From contig JALMGJ010000020.1 of assembly GCA_023362775.1 (NCBI GenBank), positions 1,860,001 to 1,924,000 of the forward strand: a DNA stretch of 64,000 nt, given 5' to 3'. The stretch is from Charina bottae (taxonomy: Eukaryota > Chordata > Lepidosauria > Squamata > Charinaidae). The translations under genes and the position numbers were made by a program. Below the pieces are notes generated by a model. The model saw only the letters and a program-made list of their open reading frames with translations. It did not search any database and was not told the origin of the DNA. Below are positions 1 to 12,370 of the stretch, one piece after another; position 1 is the first letter of the stretch, and each line of letters starts with the position of its first letter.

Positions 1-155
1 CCACAGGTCAGGCACAGGACAATGTGTACTGACTCTATTGGCGATCACGTGACTGAGGGATGTTGCAAAGGTTGTAAATGGGCCGTAAAGTTATTTTTTC
101 AGCACTGTTGTAACTTTGGTCACTGAATGAATGGTTGGTAAGTGAGGGCTACCTG
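1..155. mobile_element. TA-flanked MITE, partial at window edge
   Basis: The right end reads gtaagtgagggctacctg followed by TA at 156-157, the inverted form of the ends at 9005 and 10032. The internal part (gatcacgtgact, atgttgcaaagg, gttgtaactttg) matches those copies in reverse complement. The left end lies outside the window or is lost. Confidence 0.75.
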
Positions 156-377
156 TAACTCACAGAAGATATTCCTGTTGCTACTCCCTCCCCAGTGCAC
201 ACCCTCATCTATTTTTGGAGAGGGAGTCAACCTCTGGCACATCAGTGAAGTTGAGCACCTAATAGTTTGGAAGGCATTCTGAGCCTTCCAATGCTGTCTT
301 AATGGCCAGATAGTTTAATTTATTTCAGGCAATTCCACAATAGTACATAATAAAATAAGGTAGCACAAATTCTGCCC

Positions 378-445
378 CTGTTTTTATTTATTTATTTATC
401 AAATTTCTATCACCACCCATCCCTCTCCTCAGGAGGGACTCTGTT
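378..445 (-). mobile_element. L2-type LINE 3' end, antisense fragment
   Basis: A tttatttatttat tract is followed by atttctatcaccacccatccctc and agggactctg. This is the reverse complement of the 3' end of the L2 at 14660-17834 (gactc...gggagatgggcggtgat plus aaataaat tail). Confidence 0.65.
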
Positions 446-2644
446 TAGTATGAGAGATGAAAGAGGTTATGGAATCCAGGCTGTTTCATCTCTCATACTA
501 AACAGAGTCTAAACTTGCTCCCTGGAATATTCTTCCCTTGAAGATTGATCAACCCCCACTTGATGATGTTTTTGGAAGTTATTGAAAAGATAATTATTTA
601 GAAGAGCTTTGGAATTATACTTTGTTTAAAGAATAAACAAATACTTTATTTATATCTGTCAACCATCAATATTTTGTTATCACTATACCCAAAGTTATAA
701 CTTCAATTAAACCTCTCAAATACATTCAATGTTGGCATAAATCAAGGGTGCACATCCGGAGGCCCTAAGAGTTAAAAGGGTTATAGAACTTTTCCAAAAC
801 TGGCACCAAAGTGTAACTGTGAATGTGACTCCATGGGAAAAATACTATATACACAGCAAGCATCAGGCTAACTGTATTAAATTTAAATACAATTTGGAAT
901 ATAGTCTCTCCTATGCCCCTCAAAGTTCCCCCGGTGTTGTACACCATTGTTATAAATGGAAAAAACTGCACAGTATATAAGATCTAGTGTCATATCATGC
1001 TTCAATCATAGATAGTATAGATTTATGCTCCTGGACAGAGGAGCTTAATAATACCAAACTGGGATAAGCCACTTAAATGCATTCTCTATGTGACTGATTA
1101 AAAAATTGATTCCATAAAATGAGTTACAATAGGATTTCACACTGCAGCAAAGGAGCCTCTTCAAACATACTGTTAACATGTGTATTGGAAAAAATGGCTT
1201 GGGAGTAGAGGAAATTAACCCATTAAAGTTTCAACAGTTAGAACTTGTTCTTTTTATCTAATGGGAAACAATTGCAACTTTTCAGAAGAAATTATGTTCT
1301 AGTGAGGTGGACCTTGTTCTTTTCTGAAGAAATCTGAACATAGTCTTTAGTATTCAGTAGCATAATTAGGGCTGCAGTTAATTTCATTAAATTCTCTTGC
1401 TGCTAAATGAAGCAGATTATGAGACATCTTTTATTGCAAGGCGTGAAATTACAGCCTGTCAGCTGCCAATGGTAGAGTGAAACTAATGAATTACAGGGTA
1501 AATAACACCAGAATTAACCAGCCAATTTAACAAAGCATAGAGCAAAGTCATTTTTACTTAGAGCTCTGAATAGTATTACTATGAAACATGCTCAGTGAAA
1601 ATGAAAAATAAGTGCTTCAAGGATACTAAATAGTTTAGAAAGGTATACATTACATTTACCATTGAAAAATAAAAATATTTTTTAATAAAAAAGATTTTTA
1701 ATCAGTGAAAAACTAGATGTTTTATCACAATTTCACTTAAAAATATTATGTTACAGGTCATGAAATAAGGAGAACAGATCATGTGGTTTTTTATGCTTCC
1801 AAAAGCTTCCATGGGTAGAGATTTTTTTTAAAATTCCACAGTAAATATTATCTCTCAAACCTACACTGGCCACGTGGTTTGAATAAATCTTCCATATAAA
1901 ATTTAGGAAGCACAACTGTAGCCAGTTGGCATTATCATCTACTGTTGTTTTTAAATTATAAGGAAACGTGTAAAAATGTAGAAAAAATATTCAAACAAAA
2001 TGAGAATAAAATTTTGAATATTTCAGAGTTATGGTTACAATTACAGAAATCCAAAGATCTGTTAATTCCTAAATATTTTTAAAAGAATACTGTATGCACT
2101 AGAAGGGCTGAAACATAATCAAATTGCTTCAAAATTCCCAGATATATTTCCAAGTACTTAAGAAATGTGGGATTCTTCACATTTTCAGCTCACAGAAGTT
2201 TGCGGGGGGAAAAAACACTATTAAAACTATAGGGATGATTACATTACTGTTATTTTTTTCCAGAATTTATTTGTTGCATAAAGAATTACTTATACTTTTA
2301 TTACTGGGGTAGGTTAGAAGTGGAATACAGCTGAAAAATCAAAGACTCTATTCAAAACTGTCATAAGACAGTTTAGAACATACGACAAATTATTAGAATC
2401 ATTTGATTCAAGAGATTTATACTCTTTACATATACCATTAACTTCATATGTTGGAATGAATTAATGAAACAGCTCAAGATTTTAAACTTATAAGCTACTG
2501 CAAATAAAGAAACATATATATTTTGTCAGGTTAGGTTATATAGAATTCAAGGAATTCAGAATGACTTTTTCTCAGAAATCTGTATTTTAATAGGAAGATA
2601 CAGTATGTGGCAAAACTTTAAAACTGATACAAATTCTAAAGGGA

Positions 2645-4328
2645 ACAAGACGCCCTTTATCACCTCTGCTATTTATTCTGGTGTTGGAAGTTTTAAATAG
2701 GGACATTAGAAGAGATGAACAAATAAAATGTTTAAAGATGAAACAAGAGATTTTTAAATTGAGGGCCTTTACTGATGATTTGGTTTTGATATTAAAGGAT
2801 CGTTTGGATTCTGCTGAACATTTGATGAAAAAATTGAAGGAATTTGTTAGTGGGTCTTAAAGTAAATAGACAAAATAGTTAATTAAGAATATGACCCTGA
2901 CTAATCAAGAATTGTTGATGGGTAAGACGGGCTTTAAGATCGAAAAAAAGGTTAGATATTTGGGAGTGATTTTGTCAACTAAAAATAGTGCATTGTTTCA
3001 GAACAATTATGGTAAAATTTGGAATGAGGTGAAAAAAAAATTGGTAAGATGGGAAAAATTACATTCATCTCTTATGGGGAGAATTTCTGTGATCAAAATG
3101 AATGTTTTGCCTAGGATGTTGTTCCTTTTTCAGATGATACCGATTTTGTCAACAGATTTAATATTCAAATGGCAGAAGGATATTTCGAAGTTTATTTGGC
3201 AAGGCAAAAACCCAAGAATTAAATATAAATTATTACAGGATGCCAAAGAATGAGGGGGTCTGGGTCTGCCTGATTTAAATATATTTTGATGCCTGTTGCT
3301 TGCTCTAGATCATAGCTTTCCAAACTGTGTGTTGTGACAAAAGGAATGCCATATTGTGGATCTGGAATAAGGTTAGATTGTCACCTAATATACCTTTGTG
3401 GTTATCACCCCAGGAAACATTCGTTAGAAGAGAAAATGTGGGAGAAATAAAGTGGTTGAAGTATAAAGATTTGTTAAATTTTGAGGAGGGTAAACCAAAT
3501 TTCAAAACAAGAGAAAAGTTAGAGATGGAAGGCCTCGGATGTCATTGGTTTACTTATATGCAATTACTGGAACGCTTTAAATTGGACAAAAAGAATTATA
3601 GATTTGTTAATGAAATAACTTATTTTGAGACTCAACTTTGTACGAATGATGAACATGTTATTACTAAGGTGTGTAAGATGTTGTTACAAATGAATTTGGA
3701 GGATGAACAAGTCAAGGAATATATGGTCAAGTGGGCCAGAAATTTTGGATATAATATGTTGGTGCAATGGGAAAATATGTGGACAAAGGGTTTGAAATTT
3801 ACAATGAATTATAATTTAAAGGAAAATTTCTATAAAATGATGTATCGCTGGTATCTAACCCCTGATAAGCTGTCAAAAATGTTTAAAGGTGTAACAAATG
3901 TTTGCTGGAAATGTTTGCAGGGTGAAGGAACCTTTTATCATCTTTGGTGGACTTGCGAAAAAGCTAAAAAAAATTAGTACCAGATATGTATTATTATACA
4001 AAAGATTCTTAAAGTGAACATAAAGAAAAAAACAGAATTGTTTTTATTAGGTTTGATGGAGAAAGACTTGGAGAAACAACATGGAACTTTGTTTTTGTAT
4101 ATGATCACGGCTGCAAGATTATTATATGCTCAGCGATGGAATGACCCACAAGTACCAACAGTGGAAGAATGGACTATTAAATTAATGGACTTGGCACAAA
4201 TGGTGAAATTAACTGCCCTAATAAGAGATAATACTGTTTCTAAATTTATATCTTTATGGCAACCTTTCTTAGATTACTTGCTCATGTTAGGAAAAAATGA
4301 AGTTATGATTGTGGGTTTTACTGATTAG
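2645..4328 (+). pseudogene. L1 ORF2 (RT C-terminal half) remnant
   Basis: The translated pieces align with L1 ORF2: around 2650 a CPLSPLLFILVLE-like RT motif B; around 2760-2785 RAFTDDLVLIL in place of the FADD catalytic motif; 2891-3253 covers the thumb region (SLMGRISVIKMNVLPRMLFLFQ). Pieces at 3327-3977 and 4014-4328 cover the C-terminal domain, with a CWKC...H-type cysteine motif near the end. Stops and frameshifts break it at about 2860, 3251 and 3977. About 60 codons after LLQDAKE are missing and replaced by the hAT-end remnant at 3311-3338. The copy is inactive. Identification is by similarity to the other L1 copies in the window and the recalled L1 layout. Confidence 0.88.
3311..3338. 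mobile_element. Solo hAT terminal remnant inside L1
   Basis: The 28 bases catagctttccaaactgtgt plus gttgtgac match the left end of the hAT family at 37706. They sit where the L1 lacks about 60 ORF2 codons. No right end is present, so this looks like a deletion scar. Confidence 0.6.
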
Positions 4329-5344
4329 GAGGTTTGTTTTGATAGAAATAATGCTACTATGGTTTAAATATTGGTAAGAGATTATGTTTGTAAATTTGTC
4401 TATTGGAGAAAGTCGGAAGTTACTTTTTGTTTTTGTTTTCTATCGACACTTTTATAGTTTTCTCTTTATTCTTTAGTTCTATTTTCTATATTTTCTATAC
4501 TTTCTATTTAGTATTTTAACTATACTTTGAAAAATAATAAAATATAAAAAAACTGATACAAATTCTGTATTAAATGCACTTATTAACAACATGGATCAAG
4601 GCATTAATCTACAGTGTATAATACACATAGTATTAAGCATGCCTTTTCTTCCTTTTGCTTTGCAAACTCCCCAACATGTCTCAGATATGGAGAATTTTAA
4701 AAAACAGTTGGGGTTTCTGAAATAATAGCTTCTGAGAAGTTTCCTCAAATAACTTGATCACATACTTCCCGGCCTTCTGAGTTCATAGCCTAATGCTGTA
4801 AAGCCAAATATACTTACTAGCCTCACTGAATATAGCGGGGCCTTACTGCTGAGTATAGAACTGAATTGCGTACCTTTTGCCTTGCCAAAAAACACTTCTT
4901 AAATTTGAGATAGCAGAAATGTATTTATTTAGATCCAAAACAGTATTATCTTTCAAAACATATTTAAGATCGTTAATTGTATAAGATTTAAGGTTCAACA
5001 GCATAGTGAAATATAATGCCTCCACATTTTAACCTAGGCATCTCCTTAGGTGACTGGAAGAAATACACTATACTAAATCTTGGTCTTTAGACAAATTTCA
5101 GCTAAAACTTGGAATTATTTAACAAAGTTAACCAAGTTACTTTAAGAAAAGTATCTTTTTTCCCCAGTAATAACTGTCCTTAAAAACATTAATTGGATAA
5201 GCACAAAGGCAACAAATTAGTCTTCAGAATGAAGAAGGAATCATCTATCCCAAATACACACAAAAAAAAAAGTATAAAAAGTTTTATACATGAAACTAGA
5301 AATAAATATTAATTACTAATCGAAGAGAAGTTCCACTCCCTTTT

Positions 5345-5432
5345 CGCACTGAAGATGTTGCCTAGCCTGGCAATGAAATGTCTGCAAGAAAACAACAAGG
5401 CTCAGAGAGCACCAAGGACTCCACATATTAAT
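5345..5432 (+). repeat. Unnamed interspersed repeat fragment, copy 1
   Basis: Gcactgaagatgttgccta, then ggcaatgaaatgtctgcaag and agagcaccaaggactc, recur with few changes at 39735-39825. The shared stretch is about 85 bases. The motif is familiar as the tail of a reptile repeat, but I cannot name the family. Confidence 0.6.
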
Positions 5433-7744
5433 TACTGTTTATCTCAAAATTCACAGGGTCCTCTGCCTCTTAGGGATGCATGTTATTATAATGATTGTCT
5501 AAAACCTGTCTAAAACATTACACAAGTTTAAGCCATTTTAGCCATTTGTTCTCTACCCATATTGATGAAAAAATAAGGCCTGATACTACACTCCATGGAA
5601 TGTGTTTGCCTCCTGCTTAGACCATATCATACCTCATTTCATTTTATTACAGTTGCCAATATTTCTGAGGGTTTTGTCTCTTTTTATTCATAACTTCTGT
5701 CCCTATTAATAATTACAGTTCTTTTCTTTTTTCCATTTTATTCTTAATTTTTCTCCCAATTAGTATTTACAGTTCTTCCAAATGGAATAGAATTTGTTTC
5801 TATTCATGTACTTGATCCTTCTCCCAGATCACTGCAGCCAAGTTAAAATGCAAATGAACTTATAGCCAAGTATCATTACTTCTTCCTCACATTTTTGGTA
5901 TAGTGCAATGTCATACATGTCTACATCAAAGGTAGCTTTACTGTGTTTAATGTATTGCAGCCTTAGACAGTTCTTACTATTAAAGCATGTTTTAATTGAC
6001 TAATTAAAATGATAATTAAAATTAGTAGCTGTTTACTTAAAACAGAAGACACTATGTCAGAGATTCTGCAAATAAGCATAGTAATTCTGTAATAAGAACA
6101 CGAAGATGGATCATCCCAGAAATCACTAGTACTTGTTAGTTACAACTCATTTCAGTTCCATTTCAATTGTACAACTTGAAATATATCTGTGGATCAAATT
6201 TGGCTTTTTAAAAACTATATTATTTATTTTTTAAATACTGCAGTCCCTTAGGTACTGCATATCGTATCTCACACTAATTTGAGGTTAATCCTACTGCTAT
6301 ATACAGAAAATGTGTATTTTTTCTTAGCTTAGCAACAATTTGTTATTATCCAATTACGTCAAAACAAACAAATATTCATTAGATAATAGAATTAATTATT
6401 CTTATTAACATGTATCTGTTATATTAAAAGCTAGAAGCATGTAAAACAGGCAAAAAGGGAATACTGACAATTGATGCTGAGGAAAAATATCTTAATAAAA
6501 CAGAATATAATCATTCTTACAAAATTACGAAAAAAACCCTCACCATTATTTACTAGCAACAGATATATAAAGCATACCATCTGAAGTTCCCAGCCTACCT
6601 TGTAAGTTCTTGGACGAAGTGAACCTTTTAAAAAGGAGTAGGGTAAATATTTGTCTCTTAAAAGATCCTGCAGCCTTATTTGCAAGTGCACAGATTAATA
6701 GCCAATCCAACAGGATGAGAAAAAGAACCAGTAAGAATGACAGGATTCTAGATACAAGATACCTGTATGCGTCCAGCTAACAAACAAAACACACAAGGTG
6801 CTATGCCACCTTACTGAGTGTTTTTGTCTGTGCATTTTTCTCCTCTTTTCACACTGTGCTTCCAAAATACATGTATACCATCCAGAGTCATGCGACTGGG
6901 GACAGTAGACAAATTTTGCTAATAAATAAAATGCACACACACTTAAGGTAACACTTAAACTGCACAGACATATTTAAAATGCCACAAGTTTGTTTTGTTC
7001 AAAAGCAAGCTAAAGGGCTTTAAATACTTGCTGTTCAGTTTACTCTTTTGATTGCTTTCCTACTATGTAAATCAATTTGTTAATGTTCCCTACAAAATGC
7101 ATGAGCCAGTTATACTGACAAACACACAAAGCTCATTCGTAATTAGCTGTTAATTAGTAAGAAGGAACAGATGCTCTTTCAGTTTCAGCAGGCGTACAGG
7201 TTCTGTAAACAATGCTTATAAATCTAAATGAATTTATTAGCCACAATACAAGTGTCAACGTTGGTTGGCAACCATACAAATATGGCAGAATTCCCTTAAC
7301 ATCTCTGCAATGTATTAATAGTCCTTATGTCAACAAAACTCTATAAAGCAATCTAACTTGCTAAGTGTCATCACAATTCTACTTAATTTCATTTTGTAAA
7401 TTACTTAACTTACTCTTAATTCCAGTCATACGTTACATTACAAAAGAACTCTGGCATCATCTTTTTAAAATTGTGAGATTCTCAAGTGCATTTAACCACT
7501 ATGGTCTATTAATTTTCACAATATATAATAAATATGAAATTCTAATTCATAAGAGGAGAGCTCCCTATCTACACATATATAAAAACTAGCTAGTTTATTA
7601 AAATATTTCCTTTGCAATCATATTTTATAACACCGGCATAAATGCATCTGTCTACATTATGTAATTTTTATCTGAAACATATATAACTATTTTACAGTTG
7701 AGAGTACGCCATTACATCTTTTTCACACTAACAAATCTTTAAGA

Positions 7745-7953
7745 CAGCGCTTTCCAAAGTGCTGCCGTTGGCGACACACCAATGGCGGCAGCGGCGGCGC
7801 GCGCGTGCACGGCGGTGGTGCGGGGAGTGCGCAGCGGCGGTGGCCTCGCTAAAACGCAGAAGCGCCGCTGCCGCTGCCATGCATGCCCCCGCGCTGCTGC
7901 TTCGCGACACACTAAACTGTGTGTTCCAACACACTAAAGTTTGGAAAGCTATG
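7745..7953. mobile_element. Non-autonomous hAT element
   Basis: Terminal inverted repeats cagcgctttccaaa and tttggaaagctatg are flanked by an exact 8-base duplication, ctttaaga (7737-7744 and 7954-7961). The 209-base interior is GC-rich (cggcggcgcgcgcg) against AT-rich flanks and codes for nothing. The 8-base duplication and CAG-type ends identify the hAT superfamily. Confidence 0.92.
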
Positions 7954-8419
7954 CTTTAAGACTTTTTACTATTTGGATGCCAACATCTAATTCATATAAT
8001 CTGTTCGATTATATTCTGATGAGATGACACAATTATATGACACAATCAAACAGTAGTTGTATCAGTAGTAGATTGAGGTCTAGTAGGAGGAAGAGACCTT
8101 CTCAATGGTGATGTCAACTTCAAAAAATATTCTCGTAGCCCAGTGATTCTTAATCAGTGTCATACATAAAATAACTGGGACTCTTTAGAAGTAGGACATT
8201 AAATTAAGTTGAAAAATCAACATATCCAACTCTTTTATAAGTGTACCAGTTCACATCTTCTACACATATACCAGGGAACCAAAAGAAACTGTCTTTAAAT
8301 ATATTAGAACTATTCAGTTTCATCTCATATTTAAAAAAAACAAATAGAATAGCTCCCAAGAAAGTAGTTCACTAGAAAGTTACTTTACAGAATCAATTAG
8401 CTGAAACGGGACTTTAGGC

Positions 8420-9000
8420 CACTGAATCTTGCTCAATGAAGGAATCTAGAATAAGTCACTCATACAGATAGTTGTCTAGTCTCTGTTTAACACATCCAGT
8501 GAAGGGGAACACACCACCACTCTGGTTCCACTGTCAAACTGCTCTTATTATTAGGAAGCTTCTCCCATAATTCAATTGGAATCTGCACTGCTATAACTGA
8601 AATCCATTATTCCTTGTCTGAAATTACAGACAAGAGATCTTGACCTCCTGCTATGTAACATCCTTTCAGGCATTTTAAATGCACTATCATAACCTCCCTC
8701 CCCCACATATTTTTCCAGTACAGATCCTTCGATCTTTCCTCAAAGAGTTTCAAGTCACTTGGTCATCCTCACTTCCCTTTTCTGAACTGGTAATAATCTG
8801 TATTTCTGAATTCTTTGTAAAGTGTGGGCACAGCATTCAATATGAAATAATTATATTCCATGATTTCCAATCTATATTTCTGCTGTTGCAGTTTAATATT
8901 TCATTTGTACTTTTGCAGCCATATCATGCTGCTGGCTCATCGTTGGTTTGTATTCAACCACTAATCCAAGATCTTCCTCACAAATACAATTTGCAAGCCA
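8420..9000 (-). mobile_element. CR1 LINE 3' region, antisense
   Basis: The plus strand reads tgtttaacacatccagtgaa, gaagcttctcccataattca, gtgtgggcacagcattcaa and gccatatcatgctgctggctc in the order and spacing of the reverse complement of a CR1 ORF2 C-terminus and 3' UTR. A recognisable reading frame is gone. The nearby CR1 copies at 44040 and 49845 show the same phrases. Confidence 0.75.
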
Positions 9001-9004
9001 GGTA

Positions 9005-9622
9005 CAGGTAGTCTTCACTTAACAACCATTTCTTCAGTGACCGTTCGAAGTTACAATGGCGTAGAACAAATAGTACTTATGCCCGGCCCTTGAAGTTATG
9101 GCCGTTACAGCGTCCCCGCAGCCACATGATCAAAATTCAGGTGCTGGGCAGCCTGCCTGCATTTACAACCACAGGGTATGCTTCAACTCCCCCCACCTGC
9201 CTATCTCCCCCATCTCTGCCCTTTTGGCCACCCCATGCTCTGCCCTGCACCCCTGCCACCCTGCACTCCGCTGCCCCTGCTGCCCCCAGCATGACCTTTG
9301 CCGTCTTTTTCCTCCCGCTGCCGATGGGCACGCTCTGTCAACAGCGGGAGGAAGAAGACGGCAAAGGTCAGCTAGGGGCAGTGGAGCGCCGGGCGGCCAA
9401 AAGGGCAAAGAGTTGGTGTACATAAGTGGATGGGGGGAGTTGAAGCAGAGGCAAGTGCAGCAAGGCAGGACAAGCATGAGGTCCTGGCCTAACGACTGCA
9501 ACCAGGACTACTGAAACTTTCATCACTAAGTGGTGTGGTCACATGATGTTTTGTGTAACAACCGCATCACTTAGCGACAGAAATTCCGGTCTCAATGAGG
9601 ATAGTTAAGCAAGGACAACCTG
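9005..9622. mobile_element. TA-flanked MITE (mariner-like), complete
   Basis: The ends caggtagtcttcacttaaca and gttaagcaaggacaacctg are imperfect inverted repeats, each bordered by TA (9003-9004 and 9623-9624), as in Tc1/mariner-type insertions. The 618-base element has no transposase. Its GC-rich centre holds an inverted repeat, tttgccgtctttttcctccc at 9297-9320 against 9342-9365. ORFs of about 110-140 codons there are by-products of composition. Confidence 0.8.
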
Positions 9623-10031
9623 TATCTCAAATCCATTTAATTTATGCTTCCTAAGTTAATAAATGTGCACTTGCTTTTATTAACTTTCCCTTCATTTTAA
9701 CCCATTTCTCTAACCTGTAAAGACTGACTTGAATTTTATTTACTTCATTGATGGCATCAGCTATCTTACTCATTTTAAACTAAAGCTTTACTAAAACCTC
9801 TTTCATCTAGAATGTTGCTTCTGTATCTCTGGTAACGATCAGTAGCAGAGGATAGGGCAATTGATTTTGCCACAGATTAGCAAGTTTAAAGAAGTATTTT
9901 GTACATGCGACAAAATATACTTACATAAATGTCATTTAGGGAAACTGGGTAAACAAAGTTACAACTCTCATCTGTTGCAGTTAAATGTATACTTACCAGA
10001 TATGTTGTCAACTTAGAAAATGCATGTAGTA

Positions 10032-10165
10032 CAGGTAGACCTCACTTAACAACTGCCTTGTTTAGCAACTGTTCAAAGTTATGATGGCGCTGAAAAAGTA
10101 ACTTTACTACCAGCATTTAAGACCGTTGCAGCATCCCCGCAGTCACGTGGTCAATATACAGACAC
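10032..10165. mobile_element. TA-flanked MITE, left half
   Basis: After TA at 10030-10031 the sequence starts caggtagacctcacttaaca and follows the 9005 copy (gttcaaagttatgatggcgc, gcatccccgcagtcacgtgg) for about 130 bases. It then stops abruptly with no right end. Confidence 0.75.
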
Positions 10166-11059
10166 TTCGAAACCAGCTTTCAACCAATATATCTAAAAGA
10201 ATGGCTTAGCACACTGCCCATATTAATATTAGTGCATTAAAATATACTAAATGGGCAAATTTAACATTCTAGGCAAATACCTATAATTTTAGCCACTCTG
10301 TTGTAAAGGCATATTTGATCTAATTGAAAAAATACTTCAATAGTTCTAGAATTAGTCATTGTTAACTGAATGCAACAACAACAGCGACAACAAAAAGGAG
10401 CATTCATACCCAAGGGAATTACCAAATCAATTAACAACTAATTCAGAAACTAATTTCTGTATTGCCTCTTAGCACAAAATGTATCTTTAATTTCTTCTGT
10501 AATAAGCATCACCATGATAGTCCTAACACACACTGACGCTCTAAATGAGTTTACATGTATCCCTTTTTGATTGGCTATATAACATTATTTCTTCACAGTT
10601 CAATGCAACTGTAGCCAAATGCTCAGAAATATTTAATTATACTAGGAGCTTTCTGTTAACAATTTAAATCACTATAGTAAAGATAACTCTATAATAATCA
10701 GCATTCAAATAATTACCACAGAATTCCTGATACTTTATTTTTTTTAATTCTGAGGAAATACTCAAGAAAAAAAATCAATCTATGTTTAGATAAGAGATTA
10801 AGATTGGAAAATAACTGGGCATTGGTTACACACACAAATTTTGTAATAGTGCCATATTTCTGTCTCTTTTCTGATTTTTTGTTGTAAGTAAAAGGATGAG
10901 AATTTCAAAATTACTGAACTCAACAGCTAATAATTCATTTATTTTAAATGTTGAACTTGCACACAAAGCTGGCAAAATATATACTTATGATAAATATGCC
11001 CAATGCATGATAGAAAGAGTTTAACCATATACAAAACTGAAAGCATTTTGCTATCTTTA

Positions 11060-11608
11060 TTTTTTTATAAGAATTTTATTAAGTTTCAAGCAAAGATAAA
11101 AGCTACAGATAAACAAAAAACTACAAAGAAAAAACTAAAAAAGTTTAGAAACACAAGAAAATTTTTCAAAATTACAAAAAGAGGTGACTTCCGGACTTCT
11201 GGTGGGGATATGGCGGACTAAACAGCTGTGCCCGCGGGCTTAGTGGGCAGAACTGACAACGCGGCAGTTTTTTCGGGCTCAGGCAGGTTTTTCCTGAAGC
11301 CCAGGAGTGTTTTTCCAGAAAAAGGAAAACGCTCGGAATCACCTGTCCTCCGGCTTGGAAATGGTGACATCCCAGCCTCCCGGCTAGCTCTTACCAGTCA
11401 AACGCGAACGCTGTTTGCAATATTCTGGCTGCAAGCAGCCATCCAGAGGACAGATGAGGTGATTCCAGGTGTTTTCCTTTTTCCAGAAAAACGCTCGTGG
11501 GCTTCAGGGGAAACCTGCCTGAGCCCGAAAAAACTGCCGCGTTGTCAGTTCTGCCCGCTGAGCCTGCAGGCACAGCTGTTCAGTCCACCATGTCCCCACT
11601 GGAAGTCC
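11060..11608 (-). mobile_element. Palindromic L1 derivative: inverted 5' UTR joined to L1 3' end
   Basis: A perfect 18-base duplication, agcattttgctatcttta (11042-11059 and 11609-11626), bounds a 549-base insert. On the minus strand it ends in an L1-like tail (cttaataaaattcttataaa) preceded by the agtcacctctttttgt 3' UTR motif. The rest consists of two GC-rich arms of about 170 bases, 11190-11365 and 11440-11608, that are inverted copies of each other (both contain gcagaactgacaacgcggca, in opposite senses). Each starts with a ttccgg/atggcggac-type L1 5' end. No ORF1 or ORF2 coding sequence remains. Confidence 0.85.
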
Positions 11609-11731
11609 AGCATTTTGCTATCTTTAGAAACTCTTCTTTGTATTTACCTTTTCTATCAGCAATTCCTGGGTAGCATTCAGGAAAAAAAAGTATGGAGTTG
11701 TCTCTCTCGCTGTTATCTTTCAAAACCTTTC

Positions 11732-11923
11732 TTAAATATCCAAGATTTCTTTTAAAGCTCTAATAAAACATCCTTTTTCATATGGATGACTGTAAAGTTG
11801 AAAATTAATTTGTTCCAATTGAATTGGTTTAATTAAATCTGCATGTAATTCTTCATAGGTTTTTACTAATTTTGGAAGAATTTGGACTATAAGTCTCTTA
11901 AAGTAGGTTGAATGATATAGCAT
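11732..11923 (-). other. Unidentified short open frame, 63 codons
   Basis: The predicted peptide (MLYHSTYFKRLIVQILPKLV..., ending LKEILDI) has a natural-looking composition, unlike the random frames around it. It lies next to the palindromic L1 derivative. I recognise no family. It may be a piece of a transposon protein or chance. No splice sites or start context support it. Confidence 0.2.
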
Positions 11924-12214
11924 TAGTTACTGCAATCACTACTTTGTTCCTCCCATTTGGTATGTGCATTTATGTATTTATTGCACTTTTGGTTAGTGTA
12001 CAGATGATCACCACACACAAGATAAAGCTTACTTCCAGTGTTACAATTAAAATTATTAACACACACACACATTCAGGGCTGAATTCTTAATTAAAAGTTT
12101 TAATGAACTTTAGAATGGAAACAGTTCAGGTAAGGAAGAGACCAAACAGGGGAGGCCTCTAAGCATGTATCTGCATAAGCACTTCAGACATCATGGACAG
12201 ATGCAGACTAAATT

Positions 12215-12370
12215 AATTACAGGAACATTGGAAACTACCTTATACTAAATGAGATAACTGATCCATCCAATTCCATATTGTCAATTCCAAGAGATTGTCA
12301 ACACTGTTGAGGTTTCAGCAGGAATTTTTGTTTATCTTTAGCTCAACCTGCAGGAATTGAATGTGGGCTG
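12215..12370 (-). mobile_element. Degenerate tRNA-derived SINE, antisense
   Basis: Gaaactaccttatactaaat, gatccatccaattccatatt and ggaattgaatgtgggct follow the order of a common amniote tRNA-derived SINE in antisense (ctgccttatac...ggtccat...gattgaacctggg), the last part being a decayed B box. It is heavily diverged. Confidence 0.45.

Larger units (their letters stand above)
2638..4548 (+). mobile_element. 5'-truncated L1 LINE with 18-base target duplication
   Basis: The element is flanked by identical 18-base direct repeats, aaaactgatacaaattct, at 2620-2637 and 4549-4566, and ends in an A-rich tail (aaaataataaaatataaaaa). This is the signature of target-primed reverse transcription. It holds the last part of ORF2 and the 3' UTR, which carries the agtcggaagt motif shared with the other L1 copies here. 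The endonuclease and early RT are absent. It is in the opposite orientation to AGAP1. Confidence 0.92.

Noticed and set aside
9098..9514. Several frames of 110-138 codons
   Set aside because: They sit in the GC-rich inverted repeat of a MITE and overlap on both strands.
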